64,000 bases of DNA from Pseudevernia furfuracea (Eukaryota > Ascomycota > Lecanoromycetes > Lecanorales > Parmeliaceae), in NCBI GenBank assembly GCA_022315425.1, contig JAIUPT010000033.1, forward strand, positions 124,001 to 188,000, given 5' to 3'. Position numbers and translations under genes: made by a program. The notes under the pieces are model-generated. The model did not search any database. It had not been told where the DNA came from and worked only from the letters and a program-made list of their open reading frames with translations. This document shows, piece by piece, positions 20,712 to 32,531 of the stretch. Every line of letters starts with the position of its first letter. Position 1 is the stretch's first letter.

Positions 20712-23700
20712 ATGGAAGACACAGGTCAAGACAGCAAGAGTATCAACCTCAGCCACCTACACGAGGCGTTACTTTCCAGTTCTACCAAAAGGCGTGGAAC
20801 CGGGCTTGCAAACCTCTATCAACAGATTGTACAGTCAGGTAAGAGCGGTGAAAGAACACTCGTTGAGATGACTGACCGTCTACAGAACTATCACAAAACT
20901 CCTGTACCGAGGCCGTCAACATCCTCTTCCTGACCTACCCCTACTACAATGATCGAATCTCGCGCCGTGCGGTGCAATCATGTCTCCAGGCTTTCCTCGA
21001 CAATGGCAGTTACTCCTCTGCCCTTCCAGCAATTGTGGATTGCTACCGTAAGGAAACCGTGAAGAATGGGCTAGCTGCCTCCAACGCTTTCGTTTTGGTG
21101 GAGTGGGGATCCATAATATTGTCAAGAGCATTGGGAAAGTCCGACCCACACCTGTGTCTGTCATTCGCTAGGGTGTTGGAGTTGTGTGTTTCTTCAGGCA
21201 AGGGAAATGTCAAACGCTCTGCTATCGTGGTCGCAAGACGTGCCGTTCGACAACTCTTTGGAGATAAATCCAGGATTCCTGCAATTATCAGGCAACTTAC
21301 AGCCAAAGATCAACCTCTTGGAAGCCGGACAGCGGTATTCTTGGGCGTCATAGCTGGGGTATGTGCCCGCAAGAACAAAGCTATCTTGGTCAAGGACCAA
21401 TACTATTTTTTCTACGTCCGGGAGATTCTTGGATCTCGAACGCCTGTATCGTCACACATTGCCAGTGCCTTGAGCGACTTCTTCGAAAATTTTACTACAG
21501 CTGCAGAACTCCGTAAGGAAGTCATACCCACACTCGAGAAAGCCCTTCTGAGAGCACCAGAAGTCGTGCAAGATCTGGTACGACCCATGGTCCATTCTCT
21601 GCCTTTTGAGTTGGACTTAGCCGAGATCATAGCGGACCATGTGCTCAAACCGTTGCTAGCCAATACCAAGTCTCAAACTGCAGCAGTCCGTGACGGAGCT
21701 TCTTCAGCGTTTGCAGCTCTTATGAGTCACGCTCATGATAGGAACTTTCTGGGGAAGATCGCAGATGACCTGTTGGCATCATTTTCTAAGCTTACTGTGG
21801 TGGAGCAACGTCTAGTGCAAGCGCGTATGCTGGCTCAAATTCCATATAATTTATCAAAATCGGAGGCGATCTGCCGAGCCATTGCTAAGTCAGCAGGCAA
21901 AGAACCCAACGAGACCGCCTTGGCTGCCGAAGTTTCTGCTTTAACGACTCAATACGCTCAGATGGTTCTCGATTCTTCATCAGATACTCTCGAGAAAGAA
22001 CACTCAAAGGACGTAGTGGATGCTTTTACCAAGGGCTTGAGTGACAAGAAGCCTGGTGTCAGGAAGATTTGGGCCTTAAACGCTGGAGATCTTTTATGGA
22101 AGGTCGCGGCCGGTAGCCATCACGTATCGGACCAGGCCTTAGAAGTCCCCCCAGCCGTTGTCTACTTCGTAGAGAGCATAGCCCCGAAGTTGTTGCAGAT
22201 CTTCGATGAGGTTGCGCAGAACCCTATTGCCGCTGGGCCACTGGCCGTAGCTGCGTTCACAACCACTGCGCTATGCCCTATATTGTTACGAATCGTTGGG
22301 AGTGAGGCAATCAGGACTTCGTTACGCAAAGCTAAAGTCTACGACCGCGCTCTTTCTCAAGCATCTTTCCTCCTAAACCACCGAGTGTATACAAAGCTAT
22401 CAAGCCACGAAGATCTTTCGTGGGTTATTCGCGCTTTGGTGGCCTGCTTGAATGACCTCGCAAAGGCATCTGCGGATGCCAAGGATGCCTGGACACAGGG
22501 TTTCCTGTATCTGATCGCGGCAGCTAGGATTCCTCCTACCGTGAGGAATGAAGCGATGACTGCCTTGACCGATATCTGGTCACAGCGAAGTAAAGTGATT
22601 TCGGAGATGTTTATCCAAGGACTTTGGAACTGGCAACGGCAAACAGAGCTATCAGGGAAGGACAACGCGGCACTTTCAGCAAAGAGCGACACTTCCCAGT
22701 TGTTCCTGGCAGTACGGTCTATTTGCCCCCCGGAGCAAGGTATAAAGCAGCAGGATCATGATTCAATGCAGACTCAACTAATCAATATGCTTGTCCTCTG
22801 TCGCCCAGAGATACTCCCGCGAGTACATTGGATTGACACATGCTTGAGAGTGGGCCATGATCCCGGCACCATTGCCCGCACCAACGTCACCCAATGCTTG
22901 CAAATGATTGACCGCTGTCTGACACCTATTGAAACCCTTGCACCCTCTGCCACGGTTAAGCTAGCAGCCTACAACACTGCAGCGGAGTTGGCATTCGTGG
23001 CTCCTGATGCAATCACTCCCGCCCTTATTGACAAAATCAATGATAACCTGGCCACCGACGAGCTGGAACAGTATAGTCCGACAGAGATTGCGATAGCTCG
23101 AACACCAGAAGGGACCGCTTTTGTGGACGTCCTCAGCTCCAAAGCCCTCAGCTTTGCCGTCGATAAGAACGCAAAAGACTATGATACGATGAAATGGGAG
23201 GAAGAAATCCGAAGTCAAGTTGCGCAAAAGAGGGGCCAAGACCGCAAGCTCACGCCAGATGAGACGACCAAAGTTCAGGCTCAACTATCGAAAGAGGCAG
23301 CCATAAGAACAAAAGTACATGAGTTGGAGTCAAGACTCCGTAATGGAATTGGATTTGTACGCGCACTTGCCATTGGACCGCCAATTGACCCGAGTCTGTG
23401 GTTGAGCCAAGCTTTGCAAGCTTTAGTCAATGTCATCGCTGCTGGCGCAGGTCGTCTAGTAGGCCCCGCTGCAGACGAAACTTATCTGGAATGCTCCCGC
23501 TTCGTGTCCTCCAGGCTTGGGTCTCTGAGGCCATTCATCGGGATTGCAACGCTTCGAGCACTAGGGTCGTCTACCCTTCCGGAGGAGCTTGTGGAGGAAC
23601 CTTTGGGAGACCTTGTCACCAGGTTGCTGTACCGCCTTCGCTTTGCGAGTGAGCAACGCCCCTTTGATAGTATAACCCTCGTCTACGTGTTGCCATTGGT

Positions 23701-26700
23701 CTTTGCTGTACTCCAACAGAGCGGCATTGCTCGAACAGCAGCGGATGAAGCCGATGAACAGATCACACTAGCGTTAGAAATCCTATCGTTTCATACAGAT
23801 GCTTGTAAGTATCCTAGTTTTGCGGGTTTTCCTGCCCTTCGCTTCCGACAGATTCTGCTAGCCGTGACTTGTGTTTTCTTTTTCGCTAGGGCTGAACTAC
23901 CCACTAATTTTGGAAACAGTCACAGACAGGCAGCTTCCGCGTAACCAACTTCTGAGGCTGTTAATCGAGTCAATGCAGCGGTTCTCACAACACTACAAAG
24001 TCATCAAGGACACTATATCCGATGTATGCCGAGCGATTTCAGAGAATGCCACCCCAGAAGAGGTCGCAATCTTACTTAAAGGAGTTATAGTGCCCCAGAT
24101 CTCCGTTAGGACTGCGGCCCTGCAAGCCATTAGAGATCATATCGATCTGACTGAAGTCGATTACTGTGACGAGATCTGGTTGGCATGCCACGATGATTTG
24201 GATGAAAACGTCGAGCTTGGCCACCTTATCTGGCAAGAGAATGGGCTTGAAGCGGAAGCGGAACATGCGTACACAATGGTACCTTACCTCGCGAGTCAGG
24301 ATCGACAGCAACGACGCGCCGCATCGCGAGCATTGGCAGAGGCAGTTGGCCAAGATCATAGCGTATTCACTCGAGTAGTAGGCCAGCTGGAGGACCAGTA
24401 TCGTGAGCTGACTAAACCGCGATTACCAGAACGGGATGCGTTCGGGATGCCAAAAAAGAGCAATCTTTCTGATCCATGGGAGAATCGGAGTGGTATTGCG
24501 CTGTCATTGAGGGCATTGGCCTCAAAATTTGTCAACCTGGTTCCGTTTGTTGATTTCTTGATCCAGGGTCGCGCGGTTGGCGATCGAAACGCGATGGTAA
24601 GGGACGAGATGATCGAGGCAGCGACAACGATAATTGGACTACATGGGGCTGCTCAGGTAGAAGAGCTCATGCAAAAATTTGAACTAGCTCTCGATGAATC
24701 AGACGCAAATCCTGACTCATCTGACCTGGTGAGCGAGGCTGTGGTCATCCTGTACGGTGCACTTGCTCGCCATCTTCGGAATGGTGACGACCGGGTACCC
24801 AAGGTTGTGCAACGGCTCCTTGCTACGCTCAAGACACCATCGGAGACCGTTCAGTATGCTGTTGCTGGCTGTCTTCCGGCATTAGTGCAAACATCTAGCC
24901 ACAAAACCTCGGAATACATCCAGTCTACGCTAGATCAGCTACTACAGTCCAAGAAATACGCTGCACGAAGGGGTGGTGCGTACGGCCTTGCGGGCATAGT
25001 GAAGGGCAAAGGGGTCTCTTCTCTACGAGAATTTCGCATCATGTCTACGCTAAATGTTGCCATCGACAACAAGAAGGACCAGAACCATCGACAAGGAGCA
25101 CTGTTCGCGTATGAGCTTCTGGCTTTGATCCTTGGCCGTACTTTCGAACCGTACATCATTCAGATCGTCCCGCAACTACTCGCGAGTTTTGGTGACACCA
25201 CTGCTGATGTACGTGAGGCCTGTCTGGATACCTCGAAAACCTGCTTCGCAAGTCTCAGCTCGTATGGAGTCAAGATCATCCTTCCCACGCTACTGGAAGG
25301 ACTTGAAGAATCGCAGTGGAGAAGCAAGAAAGGAGCCTGTGATTTGCTTGGCGCCATGGCGTATCTCGATCCGCAACAATTGGCCCTGAGTCTCCCAGAC
25401 ATCATACCACCTTTGACTGGCGTTCTAAGCGACAGCCACAAGGAGGTCAGGTTGTCGGCCAATAGGAGTTTGCAGCGGTTCGGCGAGGTCATCAGTAATC
25501 CAGAAGTCAAAGGACTCGTCAATATCCTGTTGAAAGCGCTGAGTGATCCTACCAAGCATACCGACGAAGCACTAGATGCGCTCATAAAGGTCTCGTTCGT
25601 GCATTACCTCGACTCGCCTTCCTTGGCTCTCATTGTTCGCATACTCGAGAGGGGTCTGGGCAATAGATCAGCTACCAAGCGAAAATCAGCACAAATTATT
25701 GGGAGCTTGGCCCATTTGACTGAACGAAAGGATGTCACGCCCCATCTTCCCATTCTTGTTGCTGGCTTGAAGCTCGCAGTAGTCGATCCAGTTCCTGCTA
25801 CACGTGCCACGGCTTCCAAAGCGCTAGGATCTTTGGTGGAGAAACTTGGTGAAGACTCGCTACCAGACTTGATCCCCAGTCTTATGTCTACGTTGAAGTC
25901 CGACACAGGTGCTGGAGACAGATTGGGCTCTGCTCAAGCATTAAGTGAAGTTCTTGCTGGTCTTGGCACAGGGCGACTCGAAGAGACCTTGCCAACCATC
26001 CTCCAAAATGTTGCCAGCGCAAAGCCTACAGTGCGGGAAGGCTTCATGTCCTTATTCATTTACTTACCAGCTTGCTTTGGGAACAGCTTTGCTTCTTACT
26101 TGAGCAAGATCATACCTCCCATCCTGTCCGGCCTAGCAGATGAGATTGAATCGATCAGAGAGACATCCCTGAGAGCAGGCAGACTGCTAGTCAAAAACTT
26201 TGCCACCAAAGCTATTGATCTACTCCTCCCTGAACTTGATCGAGGCCTTGCAGACGACAGCTATCGCATACGCCTGAGCTCTGTCGAGCTAGTCGGTGAC
26301 CTCCTGTTCAATCTGACCGGCATAAGTGGCAAGACGGAACAAGATGAAGAAGAGGAGGGCGCTGCAGAAGCTGGGCAGTCTCTACTCGAGGTTCTTGGAG
26401 AAGACAAGCGGAACAAGATTCTCTCATCCCTCTACATTTGCCGCTGCGACACTTCAGGACTGGTTCGGACTGCTGCAATCAACGTCTGGAAGGCCCTTGT
26501 TGCAACTCCTAGGACTCTCAAGGAGCTTATTCCTACCCTCACGCCACTCCTTATCCGACGTCTTGCAAGTTCAAATATGGAGCAAAAGGTTATCGCCGGC
26601 AATGCTTTGGGCGAACTTATCAGAAAGGCCGGAGAGGGAGTACTAGCAAGTTTACTTCCAACGCTCGAGGAAGGCCTCCAAACATCCAACGACACAGACA

Positions 26701-28921
26701 GCAAGCAAGGCATCTGCATAGCACTCAAAGAAATCATCTCTTCAGCTTCTGAAGAAGCGCTTGAAGAGTATGAGAAGACCCTAATATCTGTGGTGCGTGT
26801 TGCGCTTGTGGATTCTGATGATGAGGTGCGAGAAGCAGCCGCAGAAGCATTCGATTCGTTGCAAAAGATACTTGGAAAGAGGGCTGTCGACCAGGTCCTA
26901 CCATACCTTCTGAATCTGCTCCGCACAGAGGGCGAGGCTGACACTGCTCTCTCCGCGTTGTTGACCCTGCTCACGGATCACACCCGATCGAACATCATCC
27001 TACCCAATCTAGTGCCAACGCTACTGGTCCCGCCAATCTCTTCGTTCAATGCAAAGGCAATAGCTTCCCTTTCGGAAGTTACTGGGTCGGCCATGACCAG
27101 AAGATTACCTGCTATCCTGAATTCTCTAATAGATAATATCATCTTCTGCAAGGACGATACACTACGATCTGAGCTCGAAGATTCGTTCGATTCTATCTTG
27201 CTATCGATCGATGAGTACGATGGGCTGAATACTGCAATGAGCGTACTGCTTGCTCTGGTAAAGAATCATGATCACCGCAAACGTGCAAGTGCCAACGTCC
27301 GGCTAAGCAACTTCTTTGCAAGGTCTGACATCGATTTTTCCCGCTACCATCAAGACCTCATCCGCGTCCTGCTCATATCATTCGACGACTCAGACACAGA
27401 GGTTATCAAGGCGGCTTGGCTTGGCCTCTCAGAGCTTACAAAACGCCTTAAGAAGGAAGAGATGGAGGCCCTAGTTTTCTCAACACGCCAAATCCTACAA
27501 CAAGTGGGAGTGCCTGGTCATAATTTACCTGGCTTTTTGCTTCCAAAAGGTATCAATGCTATCCTTCCAATCTTCTTACAGGGTCTCATGAATGGTACCG
27601 CGGATCAGCGTACCCACGCGGCCTTGGCGATCTCCGATATAATCGACCGTACCAGTGCTGACTCGCTCAAGCCATTTGTCACACAGATAACGGGACCGCT
27701 TATTAGGGTTGTTTCGGAGCGGTCTGTTGATGTCAAAGCTGCTATTTTGCTAACATTAAACAACCTCCTGGAGAAGATACCGACGTTCTTGAAACCATTC
27801 TTGCCACAGCTGCAACGCACTTTCGCCAAATCTTTGGCGGATACCTCCAGCGAGGTGCTCAGGTCGAGAGCGGCAAAAGCACTCGGAACTCTTATCACAA
27901 TGACACCTCGCATAGATCCGTTGATCGCAGAGTTAGTGGCTGGCTCTAGGACAGCAGATCCAGGCGTACAGAATGCAATGCTTAAGGCGTTGTATGAGGT
28001 CGTCAGCAAAGCTGGAGCAAGTATGAGCGAGGCTTCCCGCAATGCGATATTAGGTCTCATCGATGGCGATATAAGCCAAGCTGACGATTCGATGGTTATC
28101 ACCCATGCAAGGCTATTTGGAGCTCTCATCAAGAGCCTCCCAGTGACATTTGACGCCTCTAGTCTTATCAAGACGCGTGTGCTTACTACACACATGAGCA
28201 ATGCCACGGCATTGAATCTCAACTCGGTACTTCTTGAATCACCCGCTACATTGACCGAGCACTTTGCTTCAGAAACTCCCAATATCATCTGCCATGGTAT
28301 TCGCAGCAAAAATGTAAGTCCTCTATGGTCAGTGCGCGGACATGCTTAGCTAATGATTTGCAGACTTTTATATCCGATAATTGCGTCCTCGCCGCTGGAA
28401 AGTACCTACTTACGCCAAAGAGATCTTCTGACCTCGAATCAAGCAAAGCTGTTTTCAGAGCTCTGGCAATAGCCATTGAACCCGGAGGCCCAGTTGACAC
28501 TCGACGCCTGTCCCTCGTTGTCATTCGTACAGTTAGCCGCACGAACTACGACCTCATGAGCCCGAACCTTCCAATCCTCGCACCCCCAGCATTTGCCAGC
28601 GTCCGCGATCCGGTCATCCCGGTCAAGCTAGCTGCCGAGGCTGCTTTCCTATCATTGTTCTCAGTCGTGGAGAGCGAAAGCAAGGTATTTGACAAATATA
28701 TGGCAGATGCTGGAATGGGAATAAACCCAACAACAAAGAGGAGTATGACCGACTATTTCAAACGAGTGGCAGTAAGACTCGGTACGCAAGCAAGGGAACG
28801 AAAAGAGGCTGAAGGTGGTCAAGGCGGACTGGGACTGTCTAATGACGAACGAGAGGACGAAACAGAGATATGGAGTGTTGGGAAGGTTGACCTTGGGGAG
28901 AAGACCTTCAGCGATGACTGA
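20712..28921 (+). CDS. GCN1: eIF2-alpha kinase activator GCN1
   Basis: Four exons (20712-20838, 20886-23804, 23890-28313, 28364-28921) give 2675 aa, matching the usual GCN1 length of about 2670. Introns are 47, 85 and 50 nt; all junctions keep frame. Almost the whole protein is HEAT-like helical repeats. The eEF3-like central part contains KSRGAYGLAG-type repeats here read as ARRGGAYGLAGIVKGKG and DVREACLDTSKTCF. GCN1 sits on translating ribosomes and passes the uncharged-tRNA signal to the kinase GCN2, triggering the general amino acid control response; its C-terminal third binds the GCN2 RWD domain (family knowledge). The intron 2 join gives Trp at the junction (DAWLNYPL). ATG 20712 is the first ATG in frame. 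Cytosolic. Confidence 0.95.
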
Positions 28922-29182
28922 TAATGTGGCAACGTGAAATGAACTCGGTGATCTTTGGAAGCATCAGCGTTCGTAGATATGGGTTGTTGAGCATAGCGAG
29001 GCGTTGCCAAAAGCGTCATCTGCATCTCCTTGGTTTCTGTGGCAGAAATGGTCTCGGAATTAAATATACTGCAATATAGCAATGACCACAAGAAGGATTT
29101 CCATCATAAATAGATACGTGCTAGCAAGCTTGTTCTGGTTGCACAAACGCGATTCTCAAATTGGACCTTCCGCCTTGTTCTC

Positions 29183-29868
29183 TCAATGTTGAAGACTTTC
29201 GAGCACAGTCTTAACCGAGTCGCGCGAAGTCATCTTGCCCAGCCACTCCTTCACATGCGGGAAATCATCCTCGTCGTACTCATCCTTGCCGAGCACGCTA
29301 CCAACAGTCCGCTGCCACGGGACGAAGACGATATCCGCATAGGACAACTTGTTGCCCACGAGCCACGGCCCGTCACCGCCGCCGCCATGTTGCCGTTCCT
29401 GCCCCGCCAAATACCCATCCAGGACGCCCCGACACCCGATTGACTTCCCTCACGTAGCGCTCCGCGGCGCCGGGCACTCGTTCCGGATGATAACCTCTTG
29501 AACCAGACCGACTGCCCATAATACGGGGCCCTGTCCCGCCGCCTGGAAGTGGAGCCACTGCTTCGCGTGATAGGCCTCGGGTTGTTCCGGGAGCGAAGCC
29601 CAGCCGGTGTCCCGGTGTCGTAGCGCTCGATCAGGTTACTCGACGATGGCGCCGGACTCCCAGAGCCCTGATGTCGGTGTTGGGGTCGTGGATGGCGGGG
29701 AGGCGGCCGTTGGGGTTGATGGCGAGGTACTCGGGTTTTTTTGACGTCGGAGAAGGGGATCGCGGTTGCGTGGTAAGGGAGGTGGAGTTCTGGGAGGATG
29801 ATGGCCACTTTGGGCGGGTTGGGACCGCCTTGGCCCCACATGGTGATGGGTTTGAGTGGCGAGGACAT
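29183..29868 (-). pseudogene. glutathione S-transferase gene with eight +1 frameshifts
   Basis: Fungal Ure2p-like GST: thioredoxin-fold start (MSSPLKPITMWGQGGPNPPK), the SGAIVEYLIERYD segment and a C-terminal domain ending DSVKTVLESLQH are all readable, but in different frames. Eight single extra bases are needed to explain the shifts, at or near 29736-29742 (T7), 29666-29668, 29636-29637, 29611-29613, 29579-29581, 29525-29528, 29492-29493 and 29427-29430. Every one lengthens a run of identical bases. Without them the length would be 225 aa, normal for the family, with few other disabling changes. Either a local sequence-quality fault or very recent inactivation. The GSH-site Glu after KVAIIL reads as Pro. 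Confidence 0.8.
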
Positions 29869-31197
29869 GATTGTTGGTATTTTTGGGTTTTTTAATTCTT
29901 CCTCATGCAGGCAGTGCTTTTTTTTCTTTCGAAGTGAAGATGAAGTTCCAATCGGTGAGCTGAGTGGACTTGCACAGTGTGAAGGGTAAATCAGAAGTAC
30001 CTTAGTCACTTGTCTCGAAGGTAAGTGCAAAGCTAGTTGATGGATTGATGAAGGATCATTGCGTTATAAATGAAGTGGTATTGCTTGTTATACCTTACTC
30101 TCTACCTTACTCCAAATATGTAAATTCAGGTAGTATTCGCGGGAATCGCGGCCTTGTCCTATATAACATACAACCGGTCGTCCGATCCAACAGCTATGAC
30201 TCGTTGTGGATTATAAACCCATTCCTCGCAAACATTACTCGGTCTCGTCACGTGTGGATAGAACACATACAGTAGTAGGCAGGGCTGATGCCCATCAATA
30301 AAAAGACAGTCAATCCTGCTGGTTGAAACAGCGTTCAATTGAGAAGGACACGTCTCAACTCGCCTTGAATTTCAGGCAACTTGCTTCAAAGATATCTAGA
30401 CAGAAGTGATAGCTACTGTAAACGAATCAAGAAGAGTGAGCATTGTTCCAAAGCCTTAACCTTCTGGCATCTCAACAAACGTCTTCAACAATCGTCCTCA
30501 TTACTGGCAAGCATATTTGAGATTATTCGAAAGGCTTAACAAAGGTCCTCGCCATGTGCCCAGGATTCGTGGTATCAAATATTCCGGGCACGAACGACGA
30601 GGCTAGGAGTGGATGGGGGAGACCTACAGGTTTCCCGGATGACCACTGCGAGCATTATGCGAGAAACATCTGGTCTTGGGCAATTGGACTGATGTAACGC
30701 TGCCGGTCATTCATAAGGAGGTAGTAACTGGTCTGTCAATTGCCAGAGTGCTCTATCCTGCAAGACTTAAAAACGATTTCCTCGCCATGGCTACTTTAAA
30801 TAATATTCTTCAGGAAGATGTGATTGGTATGCAAATGCTCCGCGAACTTCCTCTTGATCATGACGATTTAAAGACGGACGCTGGATCATCTTAGCGTCAT
30901 GGGGAGATTGGGGACGACTCATGCCCAGGTAGAGAACGTTAGAAAGAACTACCTTGTAACGAGTATATGATATCAAGTAAAGATTGGAGTATGCATGGGC
31001 CCCAGTCAAAACAAATGTAGCTCGCAGACGTTGAGAAGGGTTTTTGAGCCGCGAAGTTTCTGTACTGAGGGCGTACTTTCAGACACAATGGAAATCCTCG
31101 CTTAGCCTCGCACTAGACAAGCCCGCACCTTGAACGATTCGACGACACACATCAGTACACCATCACTCATCGATAGTACAACGGCCAGCCATCCAAG
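29869..31197. other. intergenic, nothing recognised
   Basis: About 1.3 kb between the divergent GST and eL19 genes. Only short frames; no RNA gene or element recognised. The stretch near eL19 should include its promoter. Confidence 0.5.
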
Positions 31198-32098
31198 ATG
31201 TAAGCTACAAATCACCCTTGAGACATAAGCAGAACGCATCATGAGCTATCTGTCACATCTGGTCGATCCCAGCGTGCTGAGAGCCTGCACAAATCCGGAT
31301 GCCCATCCATCATCAAATCTGTTCCCCGGCTGACCCACACTCTCTTACAGGGTCAACCTCCGCACCCAAAAGCGCCTCGCGGCCTCTGTCGTTGGCTGTG
31401 GCAAGCGCAAGATCTGGCTCGACCCCAATGAAATGAACGAAATCTCCAACGCCAACTCACGCCAGACAATCCGCAAGCTCGTGTCCGATGGTCTCATCAT
31501 CCGCAAGCAGGTCACCATGCATTCGCGTGCACGTGCCAGGGAATTGACTGCCGCTCGACGGATTGGGAGACATAGAGGGTTTGGAAAGAGAAAGGGTACG
31601 AGTGACGCTAGGATGCCTAGGTACGGATTTCTGCTACAGTGCGAGTGGAGGGTGATAGGATATGCAACCGCCGTCGTGGGCTTGTCGAAGAGTAGTTGGC
31701 TGACTTCTTTGTGTCACTGTCTAGCCAAGTGCTCTGGATGCGCCGTCTCCGAGTTCTCCGTCGCCTCTTGGTCAAATACCGCGCCTCAGGCAAGATCGAC
31801 AAACACCTGTACCACGAGCTCTACCACCTGAGCAAGGGTAACACCTTCAAGCACAAGCGAGCTTTGGTCGAGCATGTGAGTCATAACGGCCTACAAGGCT
31901 ACTATGTCTTTCTCTGACAAGTGGTTGCAGATCCACAAGGCTAAGGCCGAGAAGCAACGTGAGCGTATCCTGAAAGAAGAAATGCAAGCCAAGCGCGACA
32001 AGACCAAGGCAGCGCGCGAGAGGAGACAAGAGCGTATCCAGACAAAGAGAAATGCGTTGACTGGCGAGGTGGAGGAGGAGGAGGCGAAGAAGGAGTAG
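31198..32098 (+). CDS. RPL19: 60S ribosomal protein eL19
   Basis: Four exons (31198-31199, 31351-31620, 31725-31875, 31931-32098) give 196 aa. The first coding exon is only AT; the G of the start codon comes from exon 2, giving MVNLRTQKRLAA. The middle (NEISNANSRQTIRKLVSDGL, GRHRGFGKRKGT) and the long basic C-terminal helix (KAARERRQERIQTKRNAL) are diagnostic of eL19, which bridges the two ribosomal subunits. Introns are 151, 104 and 55 nt, all GT-AG (GTAAGC/TTACAG, GTACGG/GTCTAG, GTGAGT/TTGCAG). A start codon split after two bases is also the arrangement I recall for yeast RPL19 genes. Confidence 0.95.
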
Positions 32099-32531
32099 GT
32101 TCTGGGTGGATCGAATGGTGCTGGTTGATGAGGGACATGGGGTACACATCATGCAGGGCGATATCAGCGGCAAAATCATGAGATATGCTGCTGCTGTTGG
32201 CGTTGTCCGATACATGATGGCTGCATCTGGCAGGTCTATCATAGCAAGGAGCTCACATGTTCTCTCTAAAACCCGTAAATGAGTTCAGAACATGTCTCTA
32301 GTGATCAAGCTATCCTATAACCTTGGTCCATAGCCAGATCTGGCTTGTGCGGTATTCATCAGCAATGTTTCGGTCATTACAGTAATAAGTGAGTTGTTCG
32401 GAGTTGCGGGCAAATCTTATGCCAAGCCTTTTCGGAATTGCCTCGGACGTAGACTTTGACTTCAGGCTCATGTTGCACTCCGTTCCTACCTTTTCTTCGC
32501 CGTGCTTGAAGTCTTTCTCCCCCTTCAAAAC
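32099..32531. other. intergenic, eL19 to Prp2
   Basis: 433 bp between two genes on the same strand. No conserved frame or RNA gene recognised. It must hold the eL19 3' end and the Prp2 promoter. Confidence 0.5.

Noticed and set aside
29251..30030. 259-codon minus-strand open frame over the GST gene
   Set aside because: Only its middle (MSSPLKP...FSDVKK) matches GST. Upstream residues come from promoter and downstream residues from frame-shifted GST, so it is a product of the frameshifts, not a distinct protein.
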